Shown piece by piece: positions 26,626 to 34,375 of a DNA stretch of 64,000 nt (positions are counted from its first letter, which is position 1; each line of letters begins with the position of its first letter). This DNA comes from Tissierellales bacterium (GTDB taxonomy: Bacteria; Bacillota; Clostridia; Tissierellales; Sedimentibacteraceae). The DNA is taken from positions 1 through 64,000 of the forward strand of contig JAHDQO010000017.1 of assembly GCA_018433765.1 (NCBI GenBank). Direction: 5' to 3'. The position numbers and the translations under genes are program-made. Under the pieces are notes generated by a model. The model saw nothing but the letters and a program-made list of their open reading frames with translations, was not told where the DNA came from and ran no database searches.

Positions 26626-27225
26626 ATGGAATTCTTAGATGTAATTAAAAAGAGAAGGTCTGTTAGGAAATTCAAAGATATTGAAATAAGCGAAGAAATA
26701 ATTAACAATATTTTGAATAGCGCAAAACTTGCTCCAGAAACAGATACGTGTAATTATTATTTTGGTGTAATAAAAGATGAAAATGTTAAAAATGAAATTG
26801 CTAAAGCTACTTTATGGGCAGAATGGGTAGCAAAGGCACCAGTAATATTTGCATGTTGCTGTGATATTAGTTGGGATATAGGTGAACAAAAAGAAGAAGA
26901 TTACGGTGTAATTGGCAATAAGCTTAGATATAGTGATGAAATTGTTAATTTCCTTATGAAACACGAAAACCGTAAAGCATGTAAAACATTAATTCAAAGT
27001 ACACCTGTTTACATAGCAGCTCAACATATGATTCTTACAGCTGTTTCACATGATTTGAGAGGCTGCTTTGTTGATTTTATGGATATACAAAAAATAAATA
27101 CAATATTAGAACTACCAGAACATGTTACATGTCAGTTACTTGTACCTATAGGATATGCTGGTGAAATTCCAAGGGAAAAGAGTAATAGAAGTGATAAAGT
27201 TGTTTTTTATGATAAATGGCAATAA
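26626..27225 (+). CDS. Nitroreductase-family FMN flavoprotein
   Basis: 199 residues, ATG after ATAGGTGGAAAG. The opening FLDVIKKRRSVRKFKD is the FMN-phosphate binding start of the nitroreductase family, and the C-terminal LLVPIGYAGE is its usual late motif. Members reduce nitroaromatics, quinones or enones with NAD(P)H; the substrate here is unknown. It is transcribed alone and shares a bidirectional terminator with the cupin gene facing it. Confidence 0.88.
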   Translation: MEFLDVIKKRRSVRKFKDIEISEEIINNILNSAKLAPETDTCNYYFGVIKDENVKNEIAKATLWAEWVAKAPVIFACCCDISWDIGEQKEEDYGVIGNKLRYSDEIVNFLMKHENRKACKTLIQSTPVYIAAQHMILTAVSHDLRGCFVDFMDIQKINTILELPEHVTCQLLVPIGYAGEIPREKSNRSDKVVFYDKWQ

Positions 27226-27300
27226 GCTTTATATTTAATCATAAATTTAACTATTAGTTTTCGAAACAATAATACATATTTAATTAATATAAAGAATTAA

Positions 27301-27346
27301 AGAAGACAGATGAAAAGAATGAATATTCTTTTAAATGTCTTCTTTT
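27301..27346. terminator. Bidirectional terminator between convergent genes
   Basis: AGAAGACA (27301-27308) pairs with TGTCTTCT (27336-27343), with a second hairpin (AAAAGAAT/ATTCTTTT) nested inside. T follows on one side and A-rich sequence precedes on the other, so it can act for both the nitroreductase and the cupin gene. Confidence 0.75.
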
Positions 27347-27353
27347 TCAAAAT

Positions 27354-27890
27354 TTAATGATGGTGCCTTTCATCAGCTTCTGCATCTTCTTTAGTTTTAT
27401 GAATTGTTCCACGTGGGTGTTCTGGTGGTGCATAAATAGAATATAATTTAAGTGGTGTCATACCCGTGTTAATTAAATTATGCCATTTTCCAGCAGGTAT
27501 CATAATTGCATAGTCATCATACACTTTTTCTTCAAAATCCAACTTATTCTTACTATCACCCATTTTAACTAGTCCTTGACCTTCTTCTATACGTATAAAT
27601 TGATCAACGTCTGGATGTAATTCTAAACCTATGTCTTCACCTGGTTTAATGCTCATTAAAGTAACTTGTAAATTATCTCCTGTCCATAAAGCAGTACGGA
27701 AATTATTGTTTTGCTTAGTAGCATCTTCAATATTTACTACAAATGGTTCTGGTCCATAGTCTTTTAATTTAATTAGCTTATGCATTGGTGAGTTAACAAA
27801 ATATGGACATGGATAACCTCTATAACCATACATATTACGCCTTGGATTATTGATAAAATATGGGCACTGATATGGATTAACATTATACAT
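27354..27890 (-). CDS. Cupin-domain protein
   Basis: About 178 residues from the ATG at 27890, which has GAAAGGA nine bases upstream; ATGs at 27899 and 27908 are alternatives. The N-terminal part has two similar repeats, QCPYFINNPRR and PCPYFVNSPMH. The cupin domain has ELHPDVDQFIRIEEG and the second motif IPAGKWHNLINTG, with the histidines and glutamate-like positions for metal. It ends with an acidic, His-rich tail (ADERHHH). Short cupins of this kind are common in Clostridia and often of unknown role. Confidence 0.82.
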   Translation of the reverse strand: MYNVNPYQCPYFINNPRRNMYGYRGYPCPYFVNSPMHKLIKLKDYGPEPFVVNIEDATKQNNNFRTALWTGDNLQVTLMSIKPGEDIGLELHPDVDQFIRIEEGQGLVKMGDSKNKLDFEEKVYDDYAIMIPAGKWHNLINTGMTPLKLYSIYAPPEHPRGTIHKTKEDAEADERHHH

Positions 27891-28099
27891 ATTGTTCATT
27901 CCTTTCATAGCCTTATTAATTATGATATGCTCTCTTTTTACAAAATGTTCTATAAACATAATTAAGAAAAAAGTATGTTAAGTACATTTTTTAGATTGAC
28001 TTAAGAAGTAATTCTATATATCATTTAAATGTAAATAAAATAAGATTTATACAGACCAAATAGTGAATTATAAAATAAATAATTATAATGGGTGAGTAT

Positions 28100-28567
28100 A
28101 TGAAAAAAAATAAAATTATATTATTAATAATTATATTAACTGTATTCATATTAACATCAGTATACATTGAAATTTATCCCTTTGGTTATCCTGCAAAAGA
28201 AATTCAAGAAGGCGTTTTAAGATTAGGCGATTATGCTGTTAAAGAAGATATACCAAATACTAGTATATATAGTTATAGGGTTAAAGATAAGTTTAAAGAT
28301 AAATCAGATGTTATTAATTTTTTAAATAAATATAAAGAGATAGAAAATTCTGATATGTACTCTTTAGGATTTGACTTAGGTAGTTTTAAAGATAATGATG
28401 GCAATGTTGTTTGGGAAGATGTTTATAGTTCAATTAAAGTCGAAAATAAGTTATGGAAAAAGATATATAAACTAGATTATAAAACATCTCATGAAGAATG
28501 TAATGGTAATAGTATATCAATAACAAAAGATGGATATATACTAGATTATAGATCATCAGGTAAATAA
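28100..28567 (+). CDS. Hypothetical secreted or membrane-anchored protein
   Basis: About 155 residues. The ATG at 28100 is preferred because GGTGAG lies four bases before it, while the ATG at 28088 has no signal. One N-terminal hydrophobic segment (about residues 5-22) suggests export or a membrane anchor. The rest is a small mixed domain with many charged residues; I recognise no family. No operon partners. Confidence 0.55.
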   Translation: MKKNKIILLIIILTVFILTSVYIEIYPFGYPAKEIQEGVLRLGDYAVKEDIPNTSIYSYRVKDKFKDKSDVINFLNKYKEIENSDMYSLGFDLGSFKDNDGNVVWEDVYSSIKVENKLWKKIYKLDYKTSHEECNGNSISITKDGYILDYRSSGK

Positions 28568-28687
28568 GTTATTACATAAAAATTTAGGTAATTACGATAT
28601 AAAAGTGCAGAACAAAATTGAAAAATTTTGTGTATAGTATAAAAATAACGACAACTGTCTAGCAAAAACTTGTTAGGAGGAAACAAG

Positions 28688-29131
28688 ATGAATAAATATC
28701 CAGAACCTACTGTTGGAGCTGTCATTTTTAATCCAGAAGGAAAGGTTCTTCTTTGTAAATCTCAAAAATGGAACAATCAATATGTAACTCCAGGTGGACA
28801 TGTAGAGTTAGGTGAAGAAATGGAAAAAGCTTTAAAAAGGGAGATATTAGAAGAAACAGGATTACATATATATGATATTAAATTAGTAAGTTTAAAAGAA
28901 AGCATTTTCAGTGATACATTTCATGAGAAGAAACATTTTATTTTTATTGATTATCAATGTAAAACAAATTCAAGTATCGTTAAGTTAAATGACGAAGCAG
29001 ATGATTACGCATGGGTGGATTTGGAAGAAATCGAAAATTATAATTTGGGTGGATATGTAAGAGAATTATTAATAAGAATTAAGGATAGAAAAAAAGCTAA
29101 GGACAGTGTAGAAATATTTTATAATTACTAG
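28688..29131 (+). CDS. Nudix hydrolase
   Basis: 147 residues from ATG 28688, with TTAGGAGGAAACAAG upstream. The Nudix box runs from GGHVELGEE to KREILEETGL and has all catalytic glutamates (Gx5Ex7REUxEExGU). Such enzymes hydrolyse nucleoside diphosphates linked to another group; the substrate is not readable. It ends in a C-terminal region rich in lysine. Confidence 0.9.
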   Translation: MNKYPEPTVGAVIFNPEGKVLLCKSQKWNNQYVTPGGHVELGEEMEKALKREILEETGLHIYDIKLVSLKESIFSDTFHEKKHFIFIDYQCKTNSSIVKLNDEADDYAWVDLEEIENYNLGGYVRELLIRIKDRKKAKDSVEIFYNY

Positions 29132-29300
29132 ATATTAATAGAATGTTTTTAATATTAAACTTTGCTCTATTATTTTATTTACTACTAATCTTAACAATCT
29201 AAATTCATCAGTCCTATAACAACTTTTTTCATAGCCTTTTTAATTAAACAATAAGATAAAAAATTATACAGCATGCAAATAATTTTATATGGTCTAGTAT

Positions 29301-29375
29301 TCAAATCCTAGAAAATTTTCTAAGGCATTTTATAAAAAGTATGGCTTAAATCCTAGTGATGTAAAGGGTAAATAG
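29301..29375 (+). pseudogene. Remnant of an AraC-family regulator C-terminus
   Basis: The frame reads SNPRKFSKAFYKKYGLNPSD followed by VKGK and a stop. This matches the last helix-turn-helix of AraC regulators (S.FSR.FKK..G.TPS.YR). An in-frame stop lies two codons upstream and no remainder of the gene is visible. The remaining 29132-29391 gap holds nothing else. Confidence 0.65.
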
Positions 29376-29391
29376 TTTATATATCTAAAGC

Positions 29392-29847
29392 TTATGATGT
29401 TGGTAAAGTTTTTGTTGTTTTATTATCACCTTTAATATAAAAATAAAGACCAATAATAATTAATATACCTCCAATGATTTTACCACTAGATATCATTCTG
29501 TATTTTAGATAATCAATTATAATTCCAGTGGTAAGCTGACCTATGAAGACTAGAATAGTTACATAAACTGCTGATAATTTATTAATTACTAAGTTATTTA
29601 GAACCATAATTAAAGAACCAATAATTCCACCTAGGAAATAATAAAATGGTATATCACTCTCAAGCATGAATATATTACTTAATGTAAATCGACTTACTAT
29701 ATAGATATATACAATGGAACTTATAAGTCCAATAAAGTAATTTATTATGCCAGCTTGAATTAAACCTACTTTGGCAGCTAGCTGACCATTAATTGAAATA
29801 CATATAATTACGAGTGATCCTGCTATTAACGCTAGTGCTATAAACAT
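29392..29847 (-). CDS. YdcZ/DUF606-type DMT transporter, half B
   Basis: 151 residues, four to five transmembrane helices, ATG after AAGGAGAAATTTT on the minus strand. With its neighbour at 29859 it forms the usual pair of small DUF606 membrane proteins, which probably work as a heterodimer of the drug/metabolite transporter class. Conserved-looking NGQLAAKVG at the start parallels NGLLASHIG in the partner, showing they are paralogues. The substrate is unknown. Confidence 0.8.
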   Translation of the reverse strand: MFIALALIAGSLVIICISINGQLAAKVGLIQAGIINYFIGLISSIVYIYIVSRFTLSNIFMLESDIPFYYFLGGIIGSLIMVLNNLVINKLSAVYVTILVFIGQLTTGIIIDYLKYRMISSGKIIGGILIIIGLYFYIKGDNKTTKTLPTS

Positions 29848-29858
29848 AAAATTTCTCC

Positions 29859-30281
29859 TTATATTATAATCATGGATATAATGCCAATAATCATAATGGC
29901 AACACCAATTAACTTTGTTTGATTAATTTTGTTTACTACTAATCCCAACAGCCCAAAGTGATCAATGAGCATAGAAGATATCAATTGTCCTATTAGATTA
30001 AGGCTCAATGTTAAGGTAGCTCCTAGAGCTGAGAAACAGATGTTATTAAAAAGTACATTAAAAATGCCAAGTGCTCCAGCTATGAAGAGGTAAACTGGTA
30101 AACCACTTAAACTTTGTATTTTGGTACGTGTTCCTAAAAGTAAAATGATCGTTCCTATTAATCCTAAAAAATGAATTACCATTAATGATTGTTCGTTTCC
30201 AATATGTGAAGCTAGTAATCCATTGAAAGCTACCATCAACGCAATTAGTACACCATCAAATGTAGCTAATAATTTATACAT
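29859..30281 (-). CDS. YdcZ/DUF606-type DMT transporter, half A
   Basis: About 140 residues with four to five membrane helices. I take the ATG at 30281, which has AGAAGGAGTAATTTAAGT before it; the frame is open upstream to 30317 without a better signal. First gene of a two-gene unit with half B 11 bp downstream. It runs divergently from a Crp/Fnr-type regulator that may control it. Confidence 0.8.
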   Translation of the reverse strand: MYKLLATFDGVLIALMVAFNGLLASHIGNEQSLMVIHFLGLIGTIILLLGTRTKIQSLSGLPVYLFIAGALGIFNVLFNNICFSALGATLTLSLNLIGQLISSMLIDHFGLLGLVVNKINQTKLIGVAIMIIGIISMIII

Positions 30282-30463
30282 ACTTAAATTACTCCTTCTT
30301 TTTTGCCATTGTAGCATACCTCAAAAATAATATAATAGGACATTTGTCAAAGAGTTATAATATTTACAAATTGTTTTGAGTACGGTATGATTATAATAAT
30401 TTATAAATATTGATATAATACAATATACTATATATGGTAGATACCTTATTAGGAGGTTAAAAT

Positions 30464-31156
30464 TTGCATAAATACAGAGATAATCTAAAGCTAAAAAAAT
30501 ATCTTGAATTCTATCAATTAGATAGTGTTGTTAATAAGGATATACAAGAACATTATGAATTTCACGAATTTAAAAAAGGTGAATTAATTTGCGGATTAGG
30601 CGAACCATTACATTATTTTTATATATTATTGAAAGGAAAGGTAAAAGTATTTACTACTTCAACTGATGGTAAAGTTCTTTCTCTTAGGATTTTTAGTCCA
30701 CTTATTAATTTGGGTGATATAGAACTTATTACTGGTACAAAGAGCCGGTGCAGTGTTGAGGCACTGTCTGATAGTTTGTGTTTGGCATTTCCTGTACAAG
30801 TTATTAAGTCAATTGGTCTTAATTATAATTCTTTTTTAAGATATTTATGTACTGATTTATGTAATAAATTTGATGACATTGCTAGTATTAGTTCAAACAA
30901 TATTTTGTATCCTCTGCGAAATCGCCTAGTAAGTTATATGCTGGAATATCTACATGAAGATACTAATACAATAACCTTTCCTTTTTCTCACAAAGAACTT
31001 GCGGAGTTGCTAGGTATTAGTTATAGACACCTAACTAGGTCGCTAAGTGAATTAGAAAACAGAGGTTTAATTAAGATGATTGACGGTACTATCCATGTTC
31101 TAGATGAAGAAAACTTACGGATACTGAATGTTGATATTTATCCTCATAAGAATTAA
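30464..31156 (+). CDS. Crp/Fnr-family transcriptional regulator
   Basis: 230 residues, TTG start behind TTAGGAGGTTAAAAT. Residues about 30-120 form the cyclic-nucleotide-binding type beta roll; residues about 155-215 form the winged helix-turn-helix, with FPFSHKELAELLGISYRHLTRSLSEL as recognition region. There is no N-terminal four-cysteine cluster, so it is not an oxygen-sensing Fnr. Divergent from the DUF606 transporter pair, which is the likely target. In other bacteria the same regulator-transporter arrangement is common. Confidence 0.88.
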   Translation: MHKYRDNLKLKKYLEFYQLDSVVNKDIQEHYEFHEFKKGELICGLGEPLHYFYILLKGKVKVFTTSTDGKVLSLRIFSPLINLGDIELITGTKSRCSVEALSDSLCLAFPVQVIKSIGLNYNSFLRYLCTDLCNKFDDIASISSNNILYPLRNRLVSYMLEYLHEDTNTITFPFSHKELAELLGISYRHLTRSLSELENRGLIKMIDGTIHVLDEENLRILNVDIYPHKN

Positions 31157-31209
31157 TAAAAGATTAATTCTTATAGGATAGTTTAAGAATAGCTGTATTT
31201 ACTTGTATG

Positions 31210-31578
31210 TTAGATTATATGTACTTCTAACTCAACTGATTTTTCGTTTTTATATTGCTTTGATTCTTCAAGTCGAGTTAATAGATTTTTCTTTTCTTGC
31301 TCTATTTCTTCACGACTGTACTTTTTATACATATCAATAAATAATAAATATCTGTACTTAATAGACTCATTTTTTGGAGGAATAATAATCTTTTTGCCAT
31401 TAACAATATTACCATCTAATTCATTTCTTGCGATTTGGTCATCAATTTCTGCAAGTTCAAGGCAACACAACTTATATTCCTTCCAAGAAATTTTAGCTAT
31501 ATTGCGTTTATATAAATAAGCTGCTAATATACTTAACTTTGAAAATGCATTAGTGATTATAATTTTTATGTTTTTCAT
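31210..31578 (-). CDS. Hypothetical protein of unknown function
   Basis: About 122 residues from the ATG at 31578, which has AGGTG eight bases upstream on the minus strand; earlier ATG at 31617 has no clear signal. The N-terminus is basic and mildly hydrophobic, and the C-terminal 50 residues are a charged probable coiled coil (REEIEQEKKNLLTRLEESKQ). I recognise no family. It follows the FadR-type regulator gene on the same strand at a distance of 72 bp, and might be co-transcribed. Confidence 0.5.
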   Translation of the reverse strand: MKNIKIIITNAFSKLSILAAYLYKRNIAKISWKEYKLCCLELAEIDDQIARNELDGNIVNGKKIIIPPKNESIKYRYLLFIDMYKKYSREEIEQEKKNLLTRLEESKQYKNEKSVELEVHII

Positions 31579-31650
31579 AAGTATACACCTGTTTTTATGT
31601 AATATAAGATTCTTCAACTATGCTATTATATAATATACTATCTTTAAACT

Positions 31651-32355
31651 TCAATAGTAGATTTGTCTGTTGCCGTTGATGGTATCATTTATAGTGGATG
31701 TTAACCATTTAATAGCTTTTTCAGCATCTCTCTTTTCTATGTAATTACACAAAACAGCTGTATTTTCGTATAAAGATTCTAAACCATACAATCTACAGAA
31801 CCGTTTCCATAAAGTAATAATAGGAACTTTAAATGAGGTGAAGATTAAAGGCATAATTATGTTTCCAGAAAGCACGGCTAACTCGTGTTGAAAACAAAAA
31901 GAAAGTTCAGCAGCTTCATCTGGAGAGTCTGTTTGTTCAATTTGGTTTACATATTCTTTTAATATGTCAATTTCATCATGTGTAATCTTTGGTATACATA
32001 ATTTAACTGCAAGGGTGTCAAGTGCAATTCTAAGCTCCAGAATGGAACGTATTTCTGCATCTCGTAATATTCCACCATTATAATTCATAATTGAAATTAA
32101 AGTATCCATGGTTCCTTCTCTACGGTAATCAGCAACAAATGTACCAATTCTTGGCTTAATCATTAAAAATCCTTTTCTTGCCAGTTCTGAAATTCCTGCA
32201 TTAACTACAGCTCTGCTGACCTGCATCGATTCTGCGAGTACTCTTTCTGAAGGAAGCTTTTCTCCGATAGAAAGTTTACCTGATAAAATCATAGTCTCTA
32301 GTTCTCTAATAAAAAGTTCTTTTAATGAAGGTGAACTTAATTTTTTAAATTCCAT
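31651..32355 (-). CDS. GntR/FadR-type transcriptional regulator
   Basis: 234 residues from the ATG at 32355 with AAAAGGAGTGATAAACCAC before it. The winged HTH covers about residues 10-75 (GEKLPSERVLAESMQVSRAVV). The C-terminal helical FCD-type domain follows, with ELRIALDTLAVKLC and the histidine in CFQHELAVLSGN, which in relatives binds metal and ligand. It faces the DUF5692-hypB operon, and palindromes of the TGGT...ACCA type typical of FadR proteins lie in front of both. It probably represses its own gene and that operon. Confidence 0.88.
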   Translation of the reverse strand: MEFKKLSSPSLKELFIRELETMILSGKLSIGEKLPSERVLAESMQVSRAVVNAGISELARKGFLMIKPRIGTFVADYRREGTMDTLISIMNYNGGILRDAEIRSILELRIALDTLAVKLCIPKITHDEIDILKEYVNQIEQTDSPDEAAELSFCFQHELAVLSGNIIMPLIFTSFKVPIITLWKRFCRLYGLESLYENTAVLCNYIEKRDAEKAIKWLTSTINDTINGNRQIYY

Positions 32356-32383
32356 GTGGTTTATCACTCCTTTTAACTGATTG

Positions 32384-32401
32384 TGGTATGTCCACATACC
32401 A
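32384..32401. promoter_or_regulatory. FadR-type operator before the regulator gene
   Basis: TGGTATGT-CC-ACATACCA is a perfect 8-bp inverted repeat, 28 bp upstream of the regulator start. The TGGT...ACCA ends match the usual FadR-subfamily site. Confidence 0.7.
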
Positions 32402-32475
32402 ACAAAATAATTATAATATAATATTTCCAAAAAATCAATAAAAATCATTGAATATATTACATAAAACACTAAATA

Positions 32476-32504
32476 TTGACAAGAAAATACTAGTATGTTA
32501 AAAT
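32476..32504 (+). promoter_or_regulatory. Sigma-A promoter of the DUF5692-hypB operon
   Basis: TTGACA (32476-32481), 17-bp spacer, TAAAAT (32499-32504). The second operator lies about 40 bp downstream, where a bound repressor would block elongation. Confidence 0.75.
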
Positions 32505-32542
32505 ATTATCAAAGTCTTCTGCTCAATTAAATAATAGGCAGT

Positions 32543-32553
32543 TGGTATGACCA
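32543..32553. promoter_or_regulatory. FadR-type operator in the operon leader
   Basis: TGGT-ATG-ACCA, a compact site of the same type as the palindrome at 32384. It lies between the promoter and the first gene of the operon. Confidence 0.6.
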
Positions 32554-32635
32554 GAGACAAATTGAACGTGGACTAGCCTACGATTATCATAAAAAGATGG
32601 CAATCGCAGAGTATTATAAAAGGAGAAGCGTTGAG

Positions 32636-33640
32636 ATGTTTTTATTTAATTTTGATGTTGGTACATCAGTAATTTCTGTCTGGCTTGTCTGGATAGCAGT
32701 ATTTGCTTTATTATTTGTTTTAAACGAAGTAACAAGAAGATCTGTAATAGTGGCATTTTTATGTTTTATTATCATGCCGATTGTACTTTCTATTCTTTGG
32801 TTTACAGTATTGAAGGATACAACATATACGGACTGGTTCCATCTTGCTAAGGTATATTCTTCTACTGCAGGTTGCATTGGTTTTTGGTGTATAAGACACT
32901 TACACGGGAAAAACAAGAAAACTGGGAAAGAATGGCGTCTTTCTACCAATCGAATTGCACTCTGCTTTCCACCTTTAATTCTTGCTATAAATATTTGTGA
33001 AGCAGTAGTTCGTGATATTGAAATAGGTATTAATTATACTAGCGGTGGATTTCTACAAGATGAAGCAATGTACGTACTTGGTGGATCATGGAACTTCATG
33101 AATGCAGCAGCAGGTATTATTAGTATAATAACCATTACTGGATGGTTTGGTATAAGTATACGAAAAATGACTAAAAAAGATAAAAGTCAGGATATGCTAT
33201 GGCCGGATATGATGTGGTTTTGGATTATAGCTTATGATATTTGGAATTTTGCATATACATATAACTGTTTACCAGGACATGCATGGTATTGTGGATTTGC
33301 GTTACTGTTAGCTCCTACTGTGTGTGCATTTACTATAGGTAAAGGTGCTTGGCTACAGCATCGTGCACATACATTAGCTTTATGGTGTATGTTTGCTCAA
33401 ACATTCCCTGCATTTATTGATAAGGGAAGATTTGCTGTTTCTTCTACATACAATACTACAGCGTTAACTATCTGGAGTGCTGCAGCATTAGCAGCAAATG
33501 TTTTGGTACTCATCTTCATGATATATAAAGTTGTTAAGACCAAGAGAAACCCATATAAAGACGAGCTTTATGTGGATATGAAAAAGTATAAAGAAGTAAA
33601 AGCACTTGCTGAAAGTGAATATAGTTATAAAGGAATATAA
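32636..33640 (+). CDS. Polytopic membrane protein (DUF5692-like)
   Basis: 334 residues from the ATG at 32636, which has AAAGGAG ten bases upstream; an ATG at 32597 would add 13 residues but has a weak signal. About eight hydrophobic helices, rich in Trp (GTSVISVWLVWIAVF; MLWPDMMWFWIIAYDIWNFAY; YCGFALLLAPTVCAF). It resembles DUF5692 proteins, whose function is not known. First gene of an operon with hypB, a large iron-sulfur flavoprotein and hypA. It could be a transporter for the compound sensed by the FadR-type regulator; this is inference. Confidence 0.7.
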   Translation: MFLFNFDVGTSVISVWLVWIAVFALLFVLNEVTRRSVIVAFLCFIIMPIVLSILWFTVLKDTTYTDWFHLAKVYSSTAGCIGFWCIRHLHGKNKKTGKEWRLSTNRIALCFPPLILAINICEAVVRDIEIGINYTSGGFLQDEAMYVLGGSWNFMNAAAGIISIITITGWFGISIRKMTKKDKSQDMLWPDMMWFWIIAYDIWNFAYTYNCLPGHAWYCGFALLLAPTVCAFTIGKGAWLQHRAHTLALWCMFAQTFPAFIDKGRFAVSSTYNTTALTIWSAAALAANVLVLIFMIYKVVKTKRNPYKDELYVDMKKYKEVKALAESEYSYKGI

Positions 33641-33667
33641 TATAAACAATTGTAGGAGGTTGAAACT

Positions 33668-34336
33668 GTGAGTAATTTTAAAGTTCTTGAAATTAAACAA
33701 AATGTTTTTGAAAACAACAATCGACTAGCGGACTCCCTTAGAAAAGACTTAAAAAAGGACAAAACTTTTTTATTAAATTTGATGTCATCACCAGGCTCTG
33801 GAAAAACAACAACACTTACTAAGACAATTAACTCTTTAAAAGATGAAATGAATATTGGAGTTATTGAAGCTGATATTGATTCTAGTGTTGATGCTAATAC
33901 TATTTTTCAAACAGGTGCAAAAGTAATCCAGCTTCACACAGGAGGAATGTGCCATCTAGATGCAGGTATGACAAAACAAGGTTTAATTGGTCTTGGTACA
34001 AAAGAAATTGATTTTGCAATATTAGAAAATGTAGGGAATTTAGTATGCCCTGCAGAATTTGATACAGGTGCATCAAAAAATGCTATGATTTTAAGCGTTC
34101 CAGAAGGAGACGATAAACCTTTAAAATATCCTTTAATGTTTTCAATAGTTGATGTTCTGTTGATAAATAAGATAGATGTTATAGAACATTTTGATTTTGA
34201 TTTAGAGGCTGTAAAAGAGCGTGCAATGAAATTAAATCCTAATATTAAAATCATCCCAATATCTGCTAGGACAGGGGAAGGAATTGACGAGTGGGTTGAT
34301 TGGATTCGTACTGAAGTAAAAAAATGGAATTCTTAG
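33668..34336 (+). CDS. hypB: HypB-type nickel insertion GTPase
   Basis: 222 residues, GTG behind TAGGAGGTTGAAACT. P-loop SSPGSGKTTTLTKT, then EADIDSSVDA and the GGMCHLDAGM metal-site region, and the NKID GTP-specificity motif. HypB GTPases insert nickel, classically into [NiFe]-hydrogenase, together with HypA. It has no His-rich N-terminal nickel store. HypA is the last gene of this operon, but no hydrogenase gene is present in the window, so the client may be elsewhere or a different nickel enzyme. Confidence 0.9.
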   Translation: MSNFKVLEIKQNVFENNNRLADSLRKDLKKDKTFLLNLMSSPGSGKTTTLTKTINSLKDEMNIGVIEADIDSSVDANTIFQTGAKVIQLHTGGMCHLDAGMTKQGLIGLGTKEIDFAILENVGNLVCPAEFDTGASKNAMILSVPEGDDKPLKYPLMFSIVDVLLINKIDVIEHFDFDLEAVKERAMKLNPNIKIIPISARTGEGIDEWVDWIRTEVKKWNS

Positions 34337-34375
34337 TAGTGTTTTAATAGAAATGAAAAATGGGAGGAAATAGGA

